53,992 nucleotides of DNA from assembly GCA_019637975.1 (NCBI GenBank), contig JAHBUR010000027.1:1-53992 (forward strand), given 5' to 3'. A model generated the notes under the pieces. That model ran no database searches and had not been told where the DNA came from. It worked only from the letters and a program-made list of their open reading frames with translations. Of the stretch, positions 1 to 10,639 are shown one piece after another. Made by a program: the position numbers and the translations under genes. Source of the stretch: Bacteroidota bacterium. Lineage in GTDB: Bacteria > Bacteroidota > Ignavibacteria > UBA10030 > UBA6906. The stretch's first letter is position 1. The number at the start of each line of letters is the position of its first letter.

Positions 1-1724
1 ATCCGTTTTGCGAGTTCCTTCCGGAAGTCGTCGTCCAACAGTTTCATCTCATCTTCCGGATTGGAAATGAATGCCGTCTCGACAAGTGTCGACGGTAATT
101 CAGTCGGCCCGAGCAACGCAAAGTTGAAATTTCCGACGCTGCCGATTGTATCAAGGCCGGTCTTGAGCAACTCCGTCAAGATGAACTCTGACAGAAATCT
201 GTGTGATGCATGTTTGTAGAACGTGCCTGCCCCTTTAGTATCTGCCGGATTGCCCGTAAGACCGATGGAATTTGCGTGAATACTCACGAGCATATCCGCC
301 CCTCCGCGATATGCCCTTAGAAACCGTTCCGTCATTCCCGGGTTCGAATCATCCGATCGGGTGAAGATGACGGTGGCTCCCTTGTCCTCCAGCACCCGCC
401 GGACGTGAGAGGCAATGGCAAGCGTGACATCTTTCTCAAAAGCTCCTGTTGAGCCTAACGCGCCTTTATTGTCTCCACCGTGTCCGGCATCTATTGCAAA
501 GGATAACGACTTCAGTTTCAGACTTTCGGGTTGACGGCGGACTTTTATTTTGAGTGATGTGCCTTCATATCCGATTTCATAGCCCCACATCTGCTTGCTT
601 TTCAGTTCAATTGTTATCCGGGCTACGCCCTTCTCAGCCTGATTGACGTAAACGTTTGCAATTTCCTTCGCCGTCATCTGATGCGTGATAGCGTTTGTAT
701 TCAATGCGGCGCCGTACACATTCACGACAATACGGTTTGGATTCGATAGTTGGGATGTCGAGTAAGGAAGTCTGTCGCTCAGGAACATTGATACAACATC
801 CTGTTTTCCTTCGGCCCCGACGGTAATGTTCCCTGTGAGAGATGAGGGGAAGAATGTGCCTGCGGGCTGCAACTCAACGTATGCGTCTTCAATCCACGCT
901 TCCTGGTTCTCAGTCAAGCCCACGCGAAACATGTTGCCGACTTTTCCCGTGATCCGAAGCCTGATATCCTGATTGATGATCGAGAATTTGTATGCGCCGA
1001 GCCGATCATCTCCCAATCCTGCATTCAGATACGGTCGTTCCCCTTTTGTTACACCGACTACAGGAAGCGCATTTGATTTGAATGAAACCCGGGCATACGT
1101 GGAACGCGTGACTGCGTTTCCTAAACTATCCTCAAGACGAAACGTAATGCGCTGACTCGCTAACGTATCAGAAGCCTTTACTTTGTACGTCCCGCGATAA
1201 ATGCCCGCAAGACCGCGTGTTTGTGAAACGGGCCTTTCCCTCATCGGTATGCCGTTGAGGAACGTAACTTTTCCTCCGGGCGTTCCCTTCACCTGAACCT
1301 GAAGAATATCGCCTTCCGCAAGCCACAAATCCTGCGTCGGCATCATCATCGCGTCTTCAAGCATCAACGTGTCGCGCCGCGTCGTTTCCATCGGTTTCGG
1401 ACGAAGAATGACGAACGTCTTTGACATTGATGTGCCCGCGGGAGTGGAAGCAGTAATTGTAAAAACATTCTCGCCAACGGCAACATCAAGCTTTCCACAA
1501 AATGCGCCCGACGGGTACACGTTGTACTGCTTGCCGTTGACAGTGACGGCATTACCCGGATTTGTACTTGCTGATAACCTGTACGTTGTTGTCGTTGTGG
1601 TGACAGTATCGGATTCGGGAACGACGAGCAGGATGAAAAGACGTGACTTGTCGACTGCCGGCTGGGCTGTAAGAATGCCGATGACACACATCTGAAGAAG
1701 AACTGTCCGGCGTAAGCGATGCAT
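1..1724 (-). CDS. N-acetylmuramoyl-L-alanine amidase, 3' end cut by window edge
   Basis: Secreted peptidoglycan amidase (Amidase_3, AmiC/LytC type), which cuts the bond between muramic acid and the stem peptide. I translated 574 codons in one open frame. An N-terminal hydrophobic leader (ATG at 1724, residues MHRLRRTVLLQ onward) is followed by a long beta-rich region with an AMIN-like strand (NPNRIVVNVYGAAL). The catalytic domain then begins near position 500. Zinc ligands are visible in IDAGHGG, in the glutamate of GAFEKDVTLA and in VSIHAN; the catalytic glutamate is in LVETAFISNPED near position 80. Only the last few codons appear to be missing. The start lies 6 bases after the SpoIID stop, and its AGGGG ribosome site sits inside the final SpoIID codons, so translation is probably coupled. 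Family assignment is firm; the exact cell-cycle role is not known. Confidence 0.9.
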   Translation of the reverse strand, partial: MHRLRRTVLLQMCVIGILTAQPAVDKSRLFILLVVPESDTVTTTTTTYRLSASTNPGNAVTVNGKQYNVYPSGAFCGKLDVAVGENVFTITASTPAGTSMSKTFVILRPKPMETTRRDTLMLEDAMMMPTQDLWLAEGDILQVQVKGTPGGKVTFLNGIPMRERPVSQTRGLAGIYRGTYKVKASDTLASQRITFRLEDSLGNAVTRSTYARVSFKSNALPVVGVTKGERPYLNAGLGDDRLGAYKFSIINQDIRLRITGKVGNMFRVGLTENQEAWIEDAYVELQPAGTFFPSSLTGNITVGAEGKQDVVSMFLSDRLPYSTSQLSNPNRIVVNVYGAALNTNAITHQMTAKEIANVYVNQAEKGVARITIELKSKQMWGYEIGYEGTSLKIKVRRQPESLKLKSLSFAIDAGHGGDNKGALGSTGAFEKDVTLAIASHVRRVLEDKGATVIFTRSDDSNPGMTERFLRAYRGGADMLVSIHANSIGLTGNPADTKGAGTFYKHASHRFLSEFILTELLKTGLDTIGSVGNFNFALLGPTELPSTLVETAFISNPEDEMKLLDDDFRKELAKR

Positions 1725-1730
1725 CGTGAA

Positions 1731-3125
1731 TTACCCCTGATACAATTGGATACGTTCTGTTTTCGGAAAATAATGGGAAAGAATGCTGTCGCTTGTGTAG
1801 CCTGCATCACCCATCACAGCAGCACCGATCTGGCACATTCCCACACCGTGCCCCCATCCGGCGCCGTGAAGAATGAAACGCGATGGCACACCCGCCTTTA
1901 CATTCAACCGCTGAATCGACAATGCTGAACTGTAGAGATGGGAATTCGACAGCGTGCGCCGTATTTCCAGTTCCTTACCGATCGTCAGTGTCCGCTTCGA
2001 GCCTACGATTTTCAGCTTGGTCAGCCGTCCCGACTTGCCCCGTTCGACCGGAACGAGATCACGTATCAATCCAAAATCAATGCCGCTCCGGCGCGCAACA
2101 ATGGCGGCCAATTCGTCCTGCTCATACTCTACTGTCCACCGGAAGAAGTCGCTTGTCTCCTGATCATATTTCATCAGGATTTGGGTGATAATTCGCTTGT
2201 CGGATGTATTGCAGAACACATCCGGTCTGGAGCAAATCCATCGTTCGGCATCCGGTTCGGCTGACACGTCTGCTTGCTCGTGGGACAAATGTGTGTCACG
2301 CCGTGAAGTCAAATACGGTTTCTGTTCCGGCTGCCATACGTTTTCGAACAATTCGGTGATTCCGCCGCAACATTTCGAAAACCGGGCATCGCACACCGTG
2401 CCGTTGTGCATCAGAACCATTCCGAATGTCGCCTGTACTGCATCGCTGACGGTTGATGTATGGGCCTTGGTGATTCCCTGATATCGCTGGCAGTGATCGT
2501 CGGCGCACACGTCGAACAAATCGTGTGCCTCCCGATCGTACCAGCGGATGCGCTCGGCTTCTGTTTCGACAACTGTTGCGTATGTGTTATGCTCTGACTT
2601 GAGCTCACGTGATCTCCCCAGTTGCGCGAGCAGCCAGCTGCGTGATGCGATGGCATGCGCTTGCAGAAGATTCGCCGAGGCGTCGGCGCTCATCTCCGAA
2701 GAAATCACGCTCGCAAGATAGTCTTCGATACTGACGCGGTTGATTGCGAGAATGCCTTCATCGGTTAGCTGAAGTTTCAAGGTTCCCCTGAACTGTTGAT
2801 CTTCTTTTCGTTGCCAATGAAAGCCGATGCCGATGGTGACATCTTTGATCGTGAACGTGCATTCATCCTGTTCAGGTGAGAACGTGATTCGGGGGGTTGT
2901 TCGGAACATCCCTTCACGTTCAATTTCAATCAGGTTGCCGGAACGTCGCGCAATATACTCGCCGTTGAACATTCCTGCATCGCCGGAAGCAATGAAATCC
3001 CCGTGCAGCGCAAAACGGAGTTCAGGCTGCGTACTGATGCCCACCGCGATAACGGGGATATTCGTGCTTGAATTCAAAACGGGAAATGGTTGTTTACCGT
3101 GTGGAAGACGTCCGCCCTTTGGCAC
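1731..3125 (-). CDS. SpoIID/LytB domain protein
   Basis: A 464-residue protein of the SpoIID/LytB family. Known SpoIID proteins are lytic transglycosylases acting on glycan strands already stripped of stem peptides. Family hallmarks seen here are the segment INRVSIEDYLASVISSEM near residue 130, the ALQAHAIASRS-like run LLQAHAIASRSWLLAQ, and the C-terminal glycine-rich HGAGWGHGVGMCQIGA. Cysteines cluster around CADDHCQRYQG and FSKCCGG, possibly a metal or disulfide site. The only usable start in frame near the front is GTG at 3125, without a clear ribosome site; the frame is open back to a stop at 3177, so the start is uncertain. A terminator sits just upstream, so this gene should begin a new transcript. 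It pairs with the amidase gene 6 bases downstream. No other sporulation-specific context is seen. Confidence 0.9.
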   Translation of the reverse strand: MPKGGRLPHGKQPFPVLNSSTNIPVIAVGISTQPELRFALHGDFIASGDAGMFNGEYIARRSGNLIEIEREGMFRTTPRITFSPEQDECTFTIKDVTIGIGFHWQRKEDQQFRGTLKLQLTDEGILAINRVSIEDYLASVISSEMSADASANLLQAHAIASRSWLLAQLGRSRELKSEHNTYATVVETEAERIRWYDREAHDLFDVCADDHCQRYQGITKAHTSTVSDAVQATFGMVLMHNGTVCDARFSKCCGGITELFENVWQPEQKPYLTSRRDTHLSHEQADVSAEPDAERWICSRPDVFCNTSDKRIITQILMKYDQETSDFFRWTVEYEQDELAAIVARRSGIDFGLIRDLVPVERGKSGRLTKLKIVGSKRTLTIGKELEIRRTLSNSHLYSSALSIQRLNVKAGVPSRFILHGAGWGHGVGMCQIGAAVMGDAGYTSDSILSHYFPKTERIQLYQG

Positions 3126-3158
3126 AACATAAAGAAGTTCATCTACAAAAGAAATGAA

Positions 3159-3188
3159 AAACCCGTGCAGATGCGGCTACACGGGTTT
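3159..3188 (-). terminator. Intrinsic terminator after ispG
   Basis: Inverted repeat AAACCCGTG / CACGGGTTT (9 bp stem, 12-base loop), followed on the minus strand by a T-rich run. It starts 22 bases after the ispG stop and separates ispG from the SpoIID gene. Confidence 0.85.
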
Positions 3189-3209
3189 CTCGTCACCTGA
3201 CTATCGTTG

Positions 3210-4346
3210 TCAGTTGGTTCCGGCTTCAGGCTCGAACTTCAACACCTCTTCCACGATCACATCAACGATTTCCGATTCCTTCACTTTCCTGATGACTTCA
3301 CCTTTCCGGTAGAGGATTCCGACACCCTTCCCCGCGGCAATCCCGATGTCGGCTTCACTCGCTTCGCCGGGTCCGTTTACAACACAGCCGAGCACGGCAA
3401 CCTTTACGGGCTTCTTCACGCCTTCGAGCCGCTCTTCCAATTGTGCCATGATGCCAAAGAGATCGACTTCGAGTCTGCCGCATGTCGGGCACGCGATCAA
3501 TTCGACATTGCGGGATGCCAGCCCGAGTGAGCGGAGAATTTCCTTGCCGACCTCAACTTCCTTTACCGGCTCGTCCGTCAACGATACGCGGATCGTATCC
3601 CCGATTCCTTCGGCCAGCAGCGTTCCGATACCGACGGCTGATTTGATGGTTCCGATTCTCGTTGTTCCGGCCTCGGTGACACCCAGATGCAGCGGAATAT
3701 CGGTTCGCTCGGCAACAAGCCTGTAGGCTTCAATCATCAAACGAACGTCGGTGGATTTGACGGAGATAATCACATCACGAAATCCAAATTCGTCGCATAT
3801 CCCGACATGTCGCATTGCGCTCTCGTACAACGCCTCGGCAGTCGGGTAACCGTGCTTTTCCAGAATATCCTCCTCCAACGAACCCGAATTGACGCCGATG
3901 CGAATCGGAATCCCCTTGTCCTTTGCCGCAGTCAACACCTCATAGATGCGATCCTTGCTGCCAATGTTGCCGGGATTGATTCTGACTTTCGCAACATTGG
4001 CCTGGATTGCCTTCAGGGCAAAGATATGATTGAAATGAATATCCGCAACAACAGGAATGGGTGACTGACGGACAATCTCAGCCATTGCATCCGCGGCTTC
4101 CTTGTCATTCACCGTCACTCGAACGATGTCGCACCCGGCGTCGGCCGCATCGACAATTTGCTTGACAGTGCCTTCAATGTCGCTCGTCTTCGTCTTCGTC
4201 ATTGTCTGCACGCTGATGGGCGCACCGCCGCCGACTTTGATGCCGCGGATCGTGACCGACCGTGTGTGTCTTCGTACCCCGACTTTGTATGTCGGATGCG
4301 GCACAGCCGGGGGTTGATCAGTCATATTCAGAACAGGAATTTCCAT
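3210..4346 (-). CDS. ispG: 4-hydroxy-3-methylbut-2-enyl diphosphate synthase (IspG/GcpE)
   Basis: Cytosolic [4Fe-4S] enzyme of the MEP isoprenoid pathway. It converts methylerythritol cyclodiphosphate to HMBPP. The 378-residue protein has the TIM-barrel half (ADIHFNHIFALKA near residue 101, RINPGNIG near 122) and the C-terminal cluster domain with Cys286 and Cys289 (ACPTCGR) and Cys321 plus Glu328 (GCVVNGPGE), the usual cluster ligands. It is the short bacterial form, without the large insert found in the long IspG of many Bacteroidetes, Chlorobi and plants. The start ATG follows AAGGAG with a short gap, and the ribosome site overlaps the rhomboid stop. An alternative start is Met8. It is second in a two-gene unit after the rhomboid gene (7 bases apart) and ends in a clear terminator. 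Confidence 0.97.
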   Translation of the reverse strand: MEIPVLNMTDQPPAVPHPTYKVGVRRHTRSVTIRGIKVGGGAPISVQTMTKTKTSDIEGTVKQIVDAADAGCDIVRVTVNDKEAADAMAEIVRQSPIPVVADIHFNHIFALKAIQANVAKVRINPGNIGSKDRIYEVLTAAKDKGIPIRIGVNSGSLEEDILEKHGYPTAEALYESAMRHVGICDEFGFRDVIISVKSTDVRLMIEAYRLVAERTDIPLHLGVTEAGTTRIGTIKSAVGIGTLLAEGIGDTIRVSLTDEPVKEVEVGKEILRSLGLASRNVELIACPTCGRLEVDLFGIMAQLEERLEGVKKPVKVAVLGCVVNGPGEASEADIGIAAGKGVGILYRKGEVIRKVKESEIVDVIVEEVLKFEPEAGTN

Positions 4347-4353
4347 ACACTCC

Positions 4354-5289
4354 TTAGTTGATTTTCTTGCTCGCTTCGTTCAAGATGCGTTTCTCTTCAT
4401 CCGTAAGACTTTGATATCCGCTTGTATTGATTTTGTCGAGGATGGCGTCAACGACCTCCTGATTCAATTCGTTCTCCCCCTCCATCGGACGTCCCGTGTG
4501 AATGTCGAAAAATTTGGCGTCCTGGATTTCATCCCGGACGGTTTTCCGGGTTCGTGGTGGTTGATGCGGCATCTTCGGGCTTCCGATAATAACCCTCCAC
4601 ACATCTTCAAGAGAAAATCCTTGCGCTTCGAATTTCATGTACAAAAATCCGACTGCGGCCCCGCCGAGATGCGCAAAGTGTGCAATGCCCGACGACGTTC
4701 CCGTAACTCCGAAGAACAACTCGAGAACAATAAAGCCTGTGACGAAATACTTTGCCCTGATGGGAAGGAGGAAATAAAGATAGATGGGACGATCAGGAAA
4801 CAGCATTCCGAACGCAACCAAAATGCCGAACACGGCACCCGACGCACCGACAGTTGGAACGGTAAGTCCGATCAGCGGAGCAACGAGAAGATTTGCAATT
4901 CCCGCACCGAGACCGCACGTCACGTAGTAGATGATGAACCGCTTGGAACCCCAGAGATTCTCCAACTCCATTCCAAACATCCAGAGCGCCAGCATGTTAA
5001 AGAACAGATGCCCCAGCCCTCCGTGGAGAAACATATACGTGAACAGCTGCCACGGCCAGAAGTTCGTTCCCAGGGGCCACAACGCAAGCCATTGCGTAAT
5101 GAGCCCGAAATCACCTCCGATGGAACTGCCACCGATCTTGAACGGCGCAAGAAAGAACGCCGTCAACAACCAGATTGCGGCATTGCTGATGAGCAGCATT
5201 TTTATGACAGGCGGAAAGAACGAAAATCCGCCGAAGAAACTCGGACGGTAGTAGTTCCCGCCTGTACCTGTTGAGCGATAGAAGGACAT
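4354..5289 (-). CDS. Rhomboid family intramembrane serine protease with C-terminal DUF6576-like tail
   Basis: Integral membrane protease of 311 residues. The first part carries about six transmembrane helices with rhomboid signatures: HGGLGHLFFNM (residues 89-99), the catalytic serine in GASGAVFG (Ser150) and the catalytic histidine in HFAHLGG (His207). The soluble tail from about residue 225 (DEIQDAKFFDIHTGR, then VDAILDKINTSGYQSLTDEEKRIL) matches the short helical domain often attached to Bacteroidota-type rhomboids. The substrate is unknown. It precedes ispG by 7 bases, so the two are probably co-transcribed; no functional link is evident. The start ATG is not preceded by a good ribosome site at normal spacing (AAGGAAG lies about 14 bases upstream). 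Confidence 0.93.
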   Translation of the reverse strand: MSFYRSTGTGGNYYRPSFFGGFSFFPPVIKMLLISNAAIWLLTAFFLAPFKIGGSSIGGDFGLITQWLALWPLGTNFWPWQLFTYMFLHGGLGHLFFNMLALWMFGMELENLWGSKRFIIYYVTCGLGAGIANLLVAPLIGLTVPTVGASGAVFGILVAFGMLFPDRPIYLYFLLPIRAKYFVTGFIVLELFFGVTGTSSGIAHFAHLGGAAVGFLYMKFEAQGFSLEDVWRVIIGSPKMPHQPPRTRKTVRDEIQDAKFFDIHTGRPMEGENELNQEVVDAILDKINTSGYQSLTDEEKRILNEASKKIN

Positions 5290-5353
5290 TAGTTCAGAAA
5301 AATCTTCCTTGAAATGGCGCTACACGATAGAACATCTGTGTACGGCAATTGGT

Positions 5354-6556
5354 TCATACGTATTTCGTGTCGAGCGCGGCCAATCCGGGCAATTGTTTGC
5401 CTTCGAGAAACTCAAGCGACGCTCCGCCGCCGGTTGATACGTGAGAAATGGACGACTCAAAACCCATTTGTACAACCGCTGCCGCTGAATCACCTCCACC
5501 CACGATTGTGGTTGCCCCGCTTGTTGTCGCCTCCGCAAGCAATTTGGCAATTTCCAGCGTGCCGTTGGCGAAGTTCGGCATCTCGAAGACACCCATCGGG
5601 CCGTTCCAGATTATGGTCTTTGCGCCCTTCATTTGAAGTCTGATGAGTTTGATTGTCTCGGGTCCAATATCAAGCCCCCGCCAACCGGACGGGATTTTGG
5701 TGATCGGGACGGTTTTGCGTTGTGCATTGTTATCGAACTTGTCGGCAATAATGCAGTCAATCGGAAGTATCACCCTCCGGTTCTTTTCTTTGATGTGTTC
5801 AAGAATTTCCTTGGCAAGTTGGACCTTCTCCTGTTCTACCAAAGAATCGCCCACCTCCAATTCCTGAGCACGGAAGAACGTGAACGCCATTCCGCCGCCA
5901 ATCACCAGCACATCGACCTTGGGAAGCAGATTCTGAATGACGTCGATCTTGCCTGAGATTTTTGCACCACCGAGAATCGCCACGTACGGTCGTTTCGGAT
6001 TTGCCACGGCTTGCGTAAGATACTCAATCTCCTTTTTCATCAGGTATCCGGCAACACACGGTTTCAGGAACTTTGTCACGCCCTCAGTTGAAGCATGCGC
6101 CCGATGTGCCGTACCGAATGCATCGTTCACGTACACATCACCCCAACCGGCCAGCTCCTTTGCAAAATCCGGATTGTTTTTTTCTTCCTCGGGATGAAAG
6201 CGGAGGTTTTCGAGCAGCAGTATATCTCCCGGCTTCAATCCATCAACAATCTTTTTTGTTTCCTTTCCGATACAGTCTGCTACGAACTGCACGTTGGTAC
6301 TGAGCAATGTTGCGAGATGATTGGCAACGGGTTTCAATGAAAACTCGGGATTGGGGCCGCCCTTCGGCCTGCCGAGATGGCTCATGAGAATAGGAATGCC
6401 GCCTGAGTCAAGAATCTTTCTGATTGTGGGAAGCGATTCTACAATTCTCTTATCATCAGAGATTTTCAAGTCGTCCGTCATCGGAACGTTGAAGTCGACC
6501 CGTACGAGTACGCGTTTGCCTTTCAGATCTACATCATCAATTGTCTTCGTCATCAT
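5354..6556 (-). CDS. pgk: Phosphoglycerate kinase
   Basis: Glycolytic and gluconeogenic kinase that interconverts 1,3-bisphosphoglycerate plus ADP and 3-phosphoglycerate plus ATP. The 400-residue length is normal for the family. Hallmarks are [12 protein letters not shown] near residue 14, the substrate-binding HLGRPKGG near residue 60, [12 protein letters not shown] in the middle, and the C-terminal nucleotide region [12 protein letters not shown] followed by [16 protein letters not shown]. The start is the first of two adjacent ATG codons, with GGAG nine bases upstream. gapA, the preceding glycolytic step, lies 110 bases upstream on the same strand, separated by a palindromic element, so the two may be partly co-expressed. 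Confidence 0.97.
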   Translation of the reverse strand: MMTKTIDDVDLKGKRVLVRVDFNVPMTDDLKISDDKRIVESLPTIRKILDSGGIPILMSHLGRPKGGPNPEFSLKPVANHLATLLSTNVQFVADCIGKETKKIVDGLKPGDILLLENLRFHPEEEKNNPDFAKELAGWGDVYVNDAFGTAHRAHASTEGVTKFLKPCVAGYLMKKEIEYLTQAVANPKRPYVAILGGAKISGKIDVIQNLLPKVDVLVIGGGMAFTFFRAQELEVGDSLVEQEKVQLAKEILEHIKEKNRRVILPIDCIIADKFDNNAQRKTVPITKIPSGWRGLDIGPETIKLIRLQMKGAKTIIWNGPMGVFEMPNFANGTLEIAKLLAEATTSGATTIVGGGDSAAAVVQMGFESSISHVSTGGGASLEFLEGKQLPGLAALDTKYV

Positions 6557-6594
6557 TTGTCATTTCTCCATTCGGGATCTGTAGAGACACAAAA

Positions 6595-6642
6595 GCCTGC
6601 CTCACAACACCGTGGGGCAGGCCTGCCCGCCATGAGGCAGGC
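6595..6642. repeat. GC-rich nested palindrome (REP-like) between gapA and pgk
   Basis: Outer arms GCCTGCCTCA (6595-6604) and TGAGGCAGGC (6633-6642) are perfect inverted copies. Inside them lies a perfect 14-base palindrome, GGGCAGGCCTGCCC (6615-6628). It could act as a processing or attenuation hairpin after gapA, or be one copy of a dispersed palindromic repeat; the window alone does not decide. Confidence 0.7.
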
Positions 6643-6666
6643 GGGAAAATCATCACAAAAACACTA

Positions 6667-7662
<996 letters not shown>

Positions 7663-7827
7663 CTACCTCCGAATGTCAGACAATAAGGGGAACCAAAAAT
7701 CTTGAAAATCGTGCAAAAAGAAGGCGTTTTGCAAAGAAACACACGTCAATCTACCAAGAAAAGCCCTGAATGTCAAACAAGGTTTCCGAGGCGGTCTTCA
7801 GACTTTGGGCAAGAAGTAACCGGTTGA

Positions 7828-8571
7828 TCAAACTGTATCTTTCAACGTTCCGTGATCAGCGAGCGCCACTGATGTTGCGAACACCGACTTGGCCCCATGC
7901 TCCTTGAGTACCCGGGCACACTCCTGAATCGTCGCGCCTGTAGTGATGACATCATCGACAAGAAGGAAGGAAGAACCTGCAATCATTGCAGCATAGCGGG
8001 AGTTCACTCCGAATGCAGAACGGACATTGTTCCGGCGTTCTTCAATGTTCAGCGTCGTCTGGGTTCTCGTGTTTCTTTTTCTTTGCAACAGATTCCGGTA
8101 CACAACCGACTCCGCAACGGAGCGAATTCCCATTGCAACATACACGCTCTGGTTATAGCCCCGTTCCCTTCTCTTTGAAGGATGAAGAGGAACAGGGACG
8201 AGGCCCGCTGATGAGATATCCCCGCAAGAAGCAGTGACCCTCTCGCCGATCTTCTTCCCAAGCTCGAAGCCTGCTCGAGTCATCTCTTCATACTTCAGTT
8301 GATGGATTAATGACTGAAGCATGCCATCCTTCTCAAAGTGAAACGCAGAAATCAGGCCGTCAACATATCCGCCGGAAACAAGTCGTTCACGCATTTCCGT
8401 GAAAAGCGGGTCATCCTGCGTGATCGGCTTGATGCTTTGAAAGCAGGCCGCGCAAATTCGATCAACAGTTTCGCCCAAATATTCTTCGCATCCAAGACAC
8501 GCAGGGGGATAGATGAATTCGTAGAATGCGCGGAGTGTTGTGGAAAGTGGCGACGAACGGACCTCAAGCAT
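7828..8571 (-). CDS. comF: ComF family phosphoribosyltransferase-like protein
   Basis: A 247-residue ComF/GntX protein. It has an N-terminal four-cysteine zinc finger (Cys25, Cys28, Cys40, Cys43) and a type I phosphoribosyltransferase fold with the PRPP-binding motif FLLVDDVITTGAT at about residues 202-214. The LVPVPLHPSKRRERGYNQS segment is typical of the family. In naturally transformable bacteria ComF helps take up single-stranded DNA; in others the role is unclear. It starts 25 bases after the uvrB stop and ends the macA-macB-uvrB-comF run. The ATG at 8571 has only a weak upstream ribosome site. Confidence 0.92.
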   Translation of the reverse strand: MLEVRSSPLSTTLRAFYEFIYPPACLGCEEYLGETVDRICAACFQSIKPITQDDPLFTEMRERLVSGGYVDGLISAFHFEKDGMLQSLIHQLKYEEMTRAGFELGKKIGERVTASCGDISSAGLVPVPLHPSKRRERGYNQSVYVAMGIRSVAESVVYRNLLQRKRNTRTQTTLNIEERRNNVRSAFGVNSRYAAMIAGSSFLLVDDVITTGATIQECARVLKEHGAKSVFATSVALADHGTLKDTV

Positions 8572-8596
8572 GTCGATCCCGTGAGACGTTGAGGGA

Positions 8597-10639
8597 TTAA
8601 TTTCGTTTCGATTTTTTTTCCGGCTGCCTCATCGCTTCGAGCTTGGCAATCTCATCGCGGAGCTGGGCTGCACGCTCGAACTCCAAGTCCTTCGAGGCAC
8701 TCAGCATTTCGGCGCGCAATTCTTCAATCAGATCTTTGCGTTGATCGGCGGTGAGGTAACGGATAACGCTTTCTGCAACAACGGGCATTTTTTGCCGCTC
8801 GCGTCGTGCATCCCTCTCGGCCTTGACGTCTGCGACGGCAGTGGCAGCAAGAACTTCATTCACGGTTTTGTACACAGTTTTCGCCGTAATGCCGTGATCC
8901 TGGTTATACTGCAATTGCTTTTCGCGACGACGTCGCGTTTCGTCCAGCATTCTCTGCATCGAGCCTGTGACAGTATCAGCGTACAAAATGACTCTGCCGT
9001 TCAGATTGCGGGCTGTCCTCCCGGCGGTTTGAATGAGAGATTTTTCGGAACGCAAGAAGCCTTCTTTATCGGCATCGAGAATGGCAACGAGTGATACTTC
9101 CGGCAAATCCAATCCTTCACGCAAAAGGTTGACGCCGACAAGTACATCAAAATCGCCGAGGCGCAAATCACGTAGGATCTCGACACGTTCCAGTGCATCA
9201 ACCTCGGAGTGAATGTACCGGACTTTTACCTTGATCTCTGTGAGATAGTCTGTTAGATCTTCAGCCATCCGCTTCGTCAACGTCGTAACCAGAACCCGCT
9301 CTTGCCGTGCAGACCGTGTTCGAATTTCCGCGATCAGATCATCGATCTGATTTTTCACCGGGCGGATTTCGACCTCGGGATCGACCAGTCCTGTTGGGCG
9401 TATAACTTGTTCTACGACAACACCTTGCGACTTCTGCAGTTCATAATCGCCCGGCGTGGCGCTGACGAAAATCACCTGTTTCACCATCTGCTCCCATTCG
9501 TCGAAGGTAAGCGGACGATTATCGAGGGCAGAAGGAAGACGGAAACCGTATTCAACAAGTGTCAGCTTTCGTGAACGGTCGCCGTGATACATTCCGCCGA
9601 TTTGCGGAACGGTAACATGCGATTCATCGATCACGAGAAGAAAATCATCGGGGAAGTAGTCGAACAAACACGCCGGGCGGGAACCCGGCGGGCGGCCTGC
9701 TATGTGCCGCGAGTAATTCTCGATGCCGGAACAATAGCCTACTTCGCGCATCATCTCCAAATCGAATCGAGTGCGTTGCTCGAGGCGTTGTGCTTCCACC
9801 AACTTCCCCAGTCTGCGCAGTTCTTCAAGCCGTTCTTCAAGTTCCTGCTCGATTCCCTTGTATGCTTTTTCGAGAGATTCTTTCGAGGTGACGAACTGTT
9901 TGGCCGGATAGATAACTTCATAGTCGGTTTCGGCGAGAACTTTGCCGTCTGTCTTGTTGATGTAGGAAATCCGCTCAATCACATCGCCGAAAAATTCGAC
10001 GCGAATCGCCTCTTCGCTTTCGTAAGCGGGAATTACTTCAACAACATCTCCCCGTACCCGCATCGTGCCCCGTACAAACTCGAAATCATTTCGCATATAG
10101 AAGATATTCAGAAGTTTGCGGAGAAAATCATTCCGCTCCATCCGTTCGCCTTTGCGGATCACGACAATCTGGCTCGCCCATTCCTCAGGGGCGCCAATGC
10201 CGTAGATGCAACTGACGGACGCAACCACGATAACATTCCTGTCGCCGCTGAGCAATGCGCTTGTTGCCCGCAGACGCAGCCGGTCAATTTCATCATTGAT
10301 CGAGGCATCCTTGGCAATGTACGTGTCGGAGGTCGGGACGTAGGCTTCGGGCTGGTAGTAGTCGTAATAGCTGATGAAGAACTCCACCCTGTCCTTCGGA
10401 AAGAAGCTTTTAAACTCGCCGTAGAGTTGTGCCGCCAGCGTTTTGTTGTGCGACATGACCAGCACCGGCTTGTTGACCGACGCAATGACGTTGGAGATCG
10501 TGAAGGTTTTTCCGCTGCCTGTTACGCCGAGCAGGGTCTGATACTTGTCGTTTCGTAACACGCCTTCTGTAAGCTGGCGGATGGCTTCGGGTTGATCGCC
10601 GCTGGGTTGGTAGTCTGAAACAAGAGTGAAGGGACTCAC
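8597..10639 (-). CDS. uvrB: Excinuclease ABC subunit B
   Basis: Damage-verification helicase of nucleotide excision repair; it receives DNA from UvrA and recruits UvrC. The 680-residue protein has Walker A GVTGSGKT (residues 38-45), the beta-hairpin region with [12 protein letters not shown], the DESH box (about residue 337), conserved SATPGDYE and QTAGRTARN motifs, and a C-terminal UVR domain ([33 protein letters not shown]). The start is GTG at 10639, overlapping the stop of the macB-like permease as GTGA. This matches the family N-terminus (phenylalanine then PSGDQPEAI) and implies translational coupling. Coupling a repair gene to an efflux permease is unusual and may be a chance arrangement. 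Confidence 0.97.
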   Translation of the reverse strand: MSPFTLVSDYQPSGDQPEAIRQLTEGVLRNDKYQTLLGVTGSGKTFTISNVIASVNKPVLVMSHNKTLAAQLYGEFKSFFPKDRVEFFISYYDYYQPEAYVPTSDTYIAKDASINDEIDRLRLRATSALLSGDRNVIVVASVSCIYGIGAPEEWASQIVVIRKGERMERNDFLRKLLNIFYMRNDFEFVRGTMRVRGDVVEVIPAYESEEAIRVEFFGDVIERISYINKTDGKVLAETDYEVIYPAKQFVTSKESLEKAYKGIEQELEERLEELRRLGKLVEAQRLEQRTRFDLEMMREVGYCSGIENYSRHIAGRPPGSRPACLFDYFPDDFLLVIDESHVTVPQIGGMYHGDRSRKLTLVEYGFRLPSALDNRPLTFDEWEQMVKQVIFVSATPGDYELQKSQGVVVEQVIRPTGLVDPEVEIRPVKNQIDDLIAEIRTRSARQERVLVTTLTKRMAEDLTDYLTEIKVKVRYIHSEVDALERVEILRDLRLGDFDVLVGVNLLREGLDLPEVSLVAILDADKEGFLRSEKSLIQTAGRTARNLNGRVILYADTVTGSMQRMLDETRRRREKQLQYNQDHGITAKTVYKTVNEVLAATAVADVKAERDARRERQKMPVVAESVIRYLTADQRKDLIEELRAEMLSASKDLEFERAAQLRDEIAKLEAMRQPEKKSKRN

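Noticed and set aside
9584..10558. Plus-strand ORF of 324 codons
   Set aside because: Antisense to uvrB and a codon-bias shadow of it.
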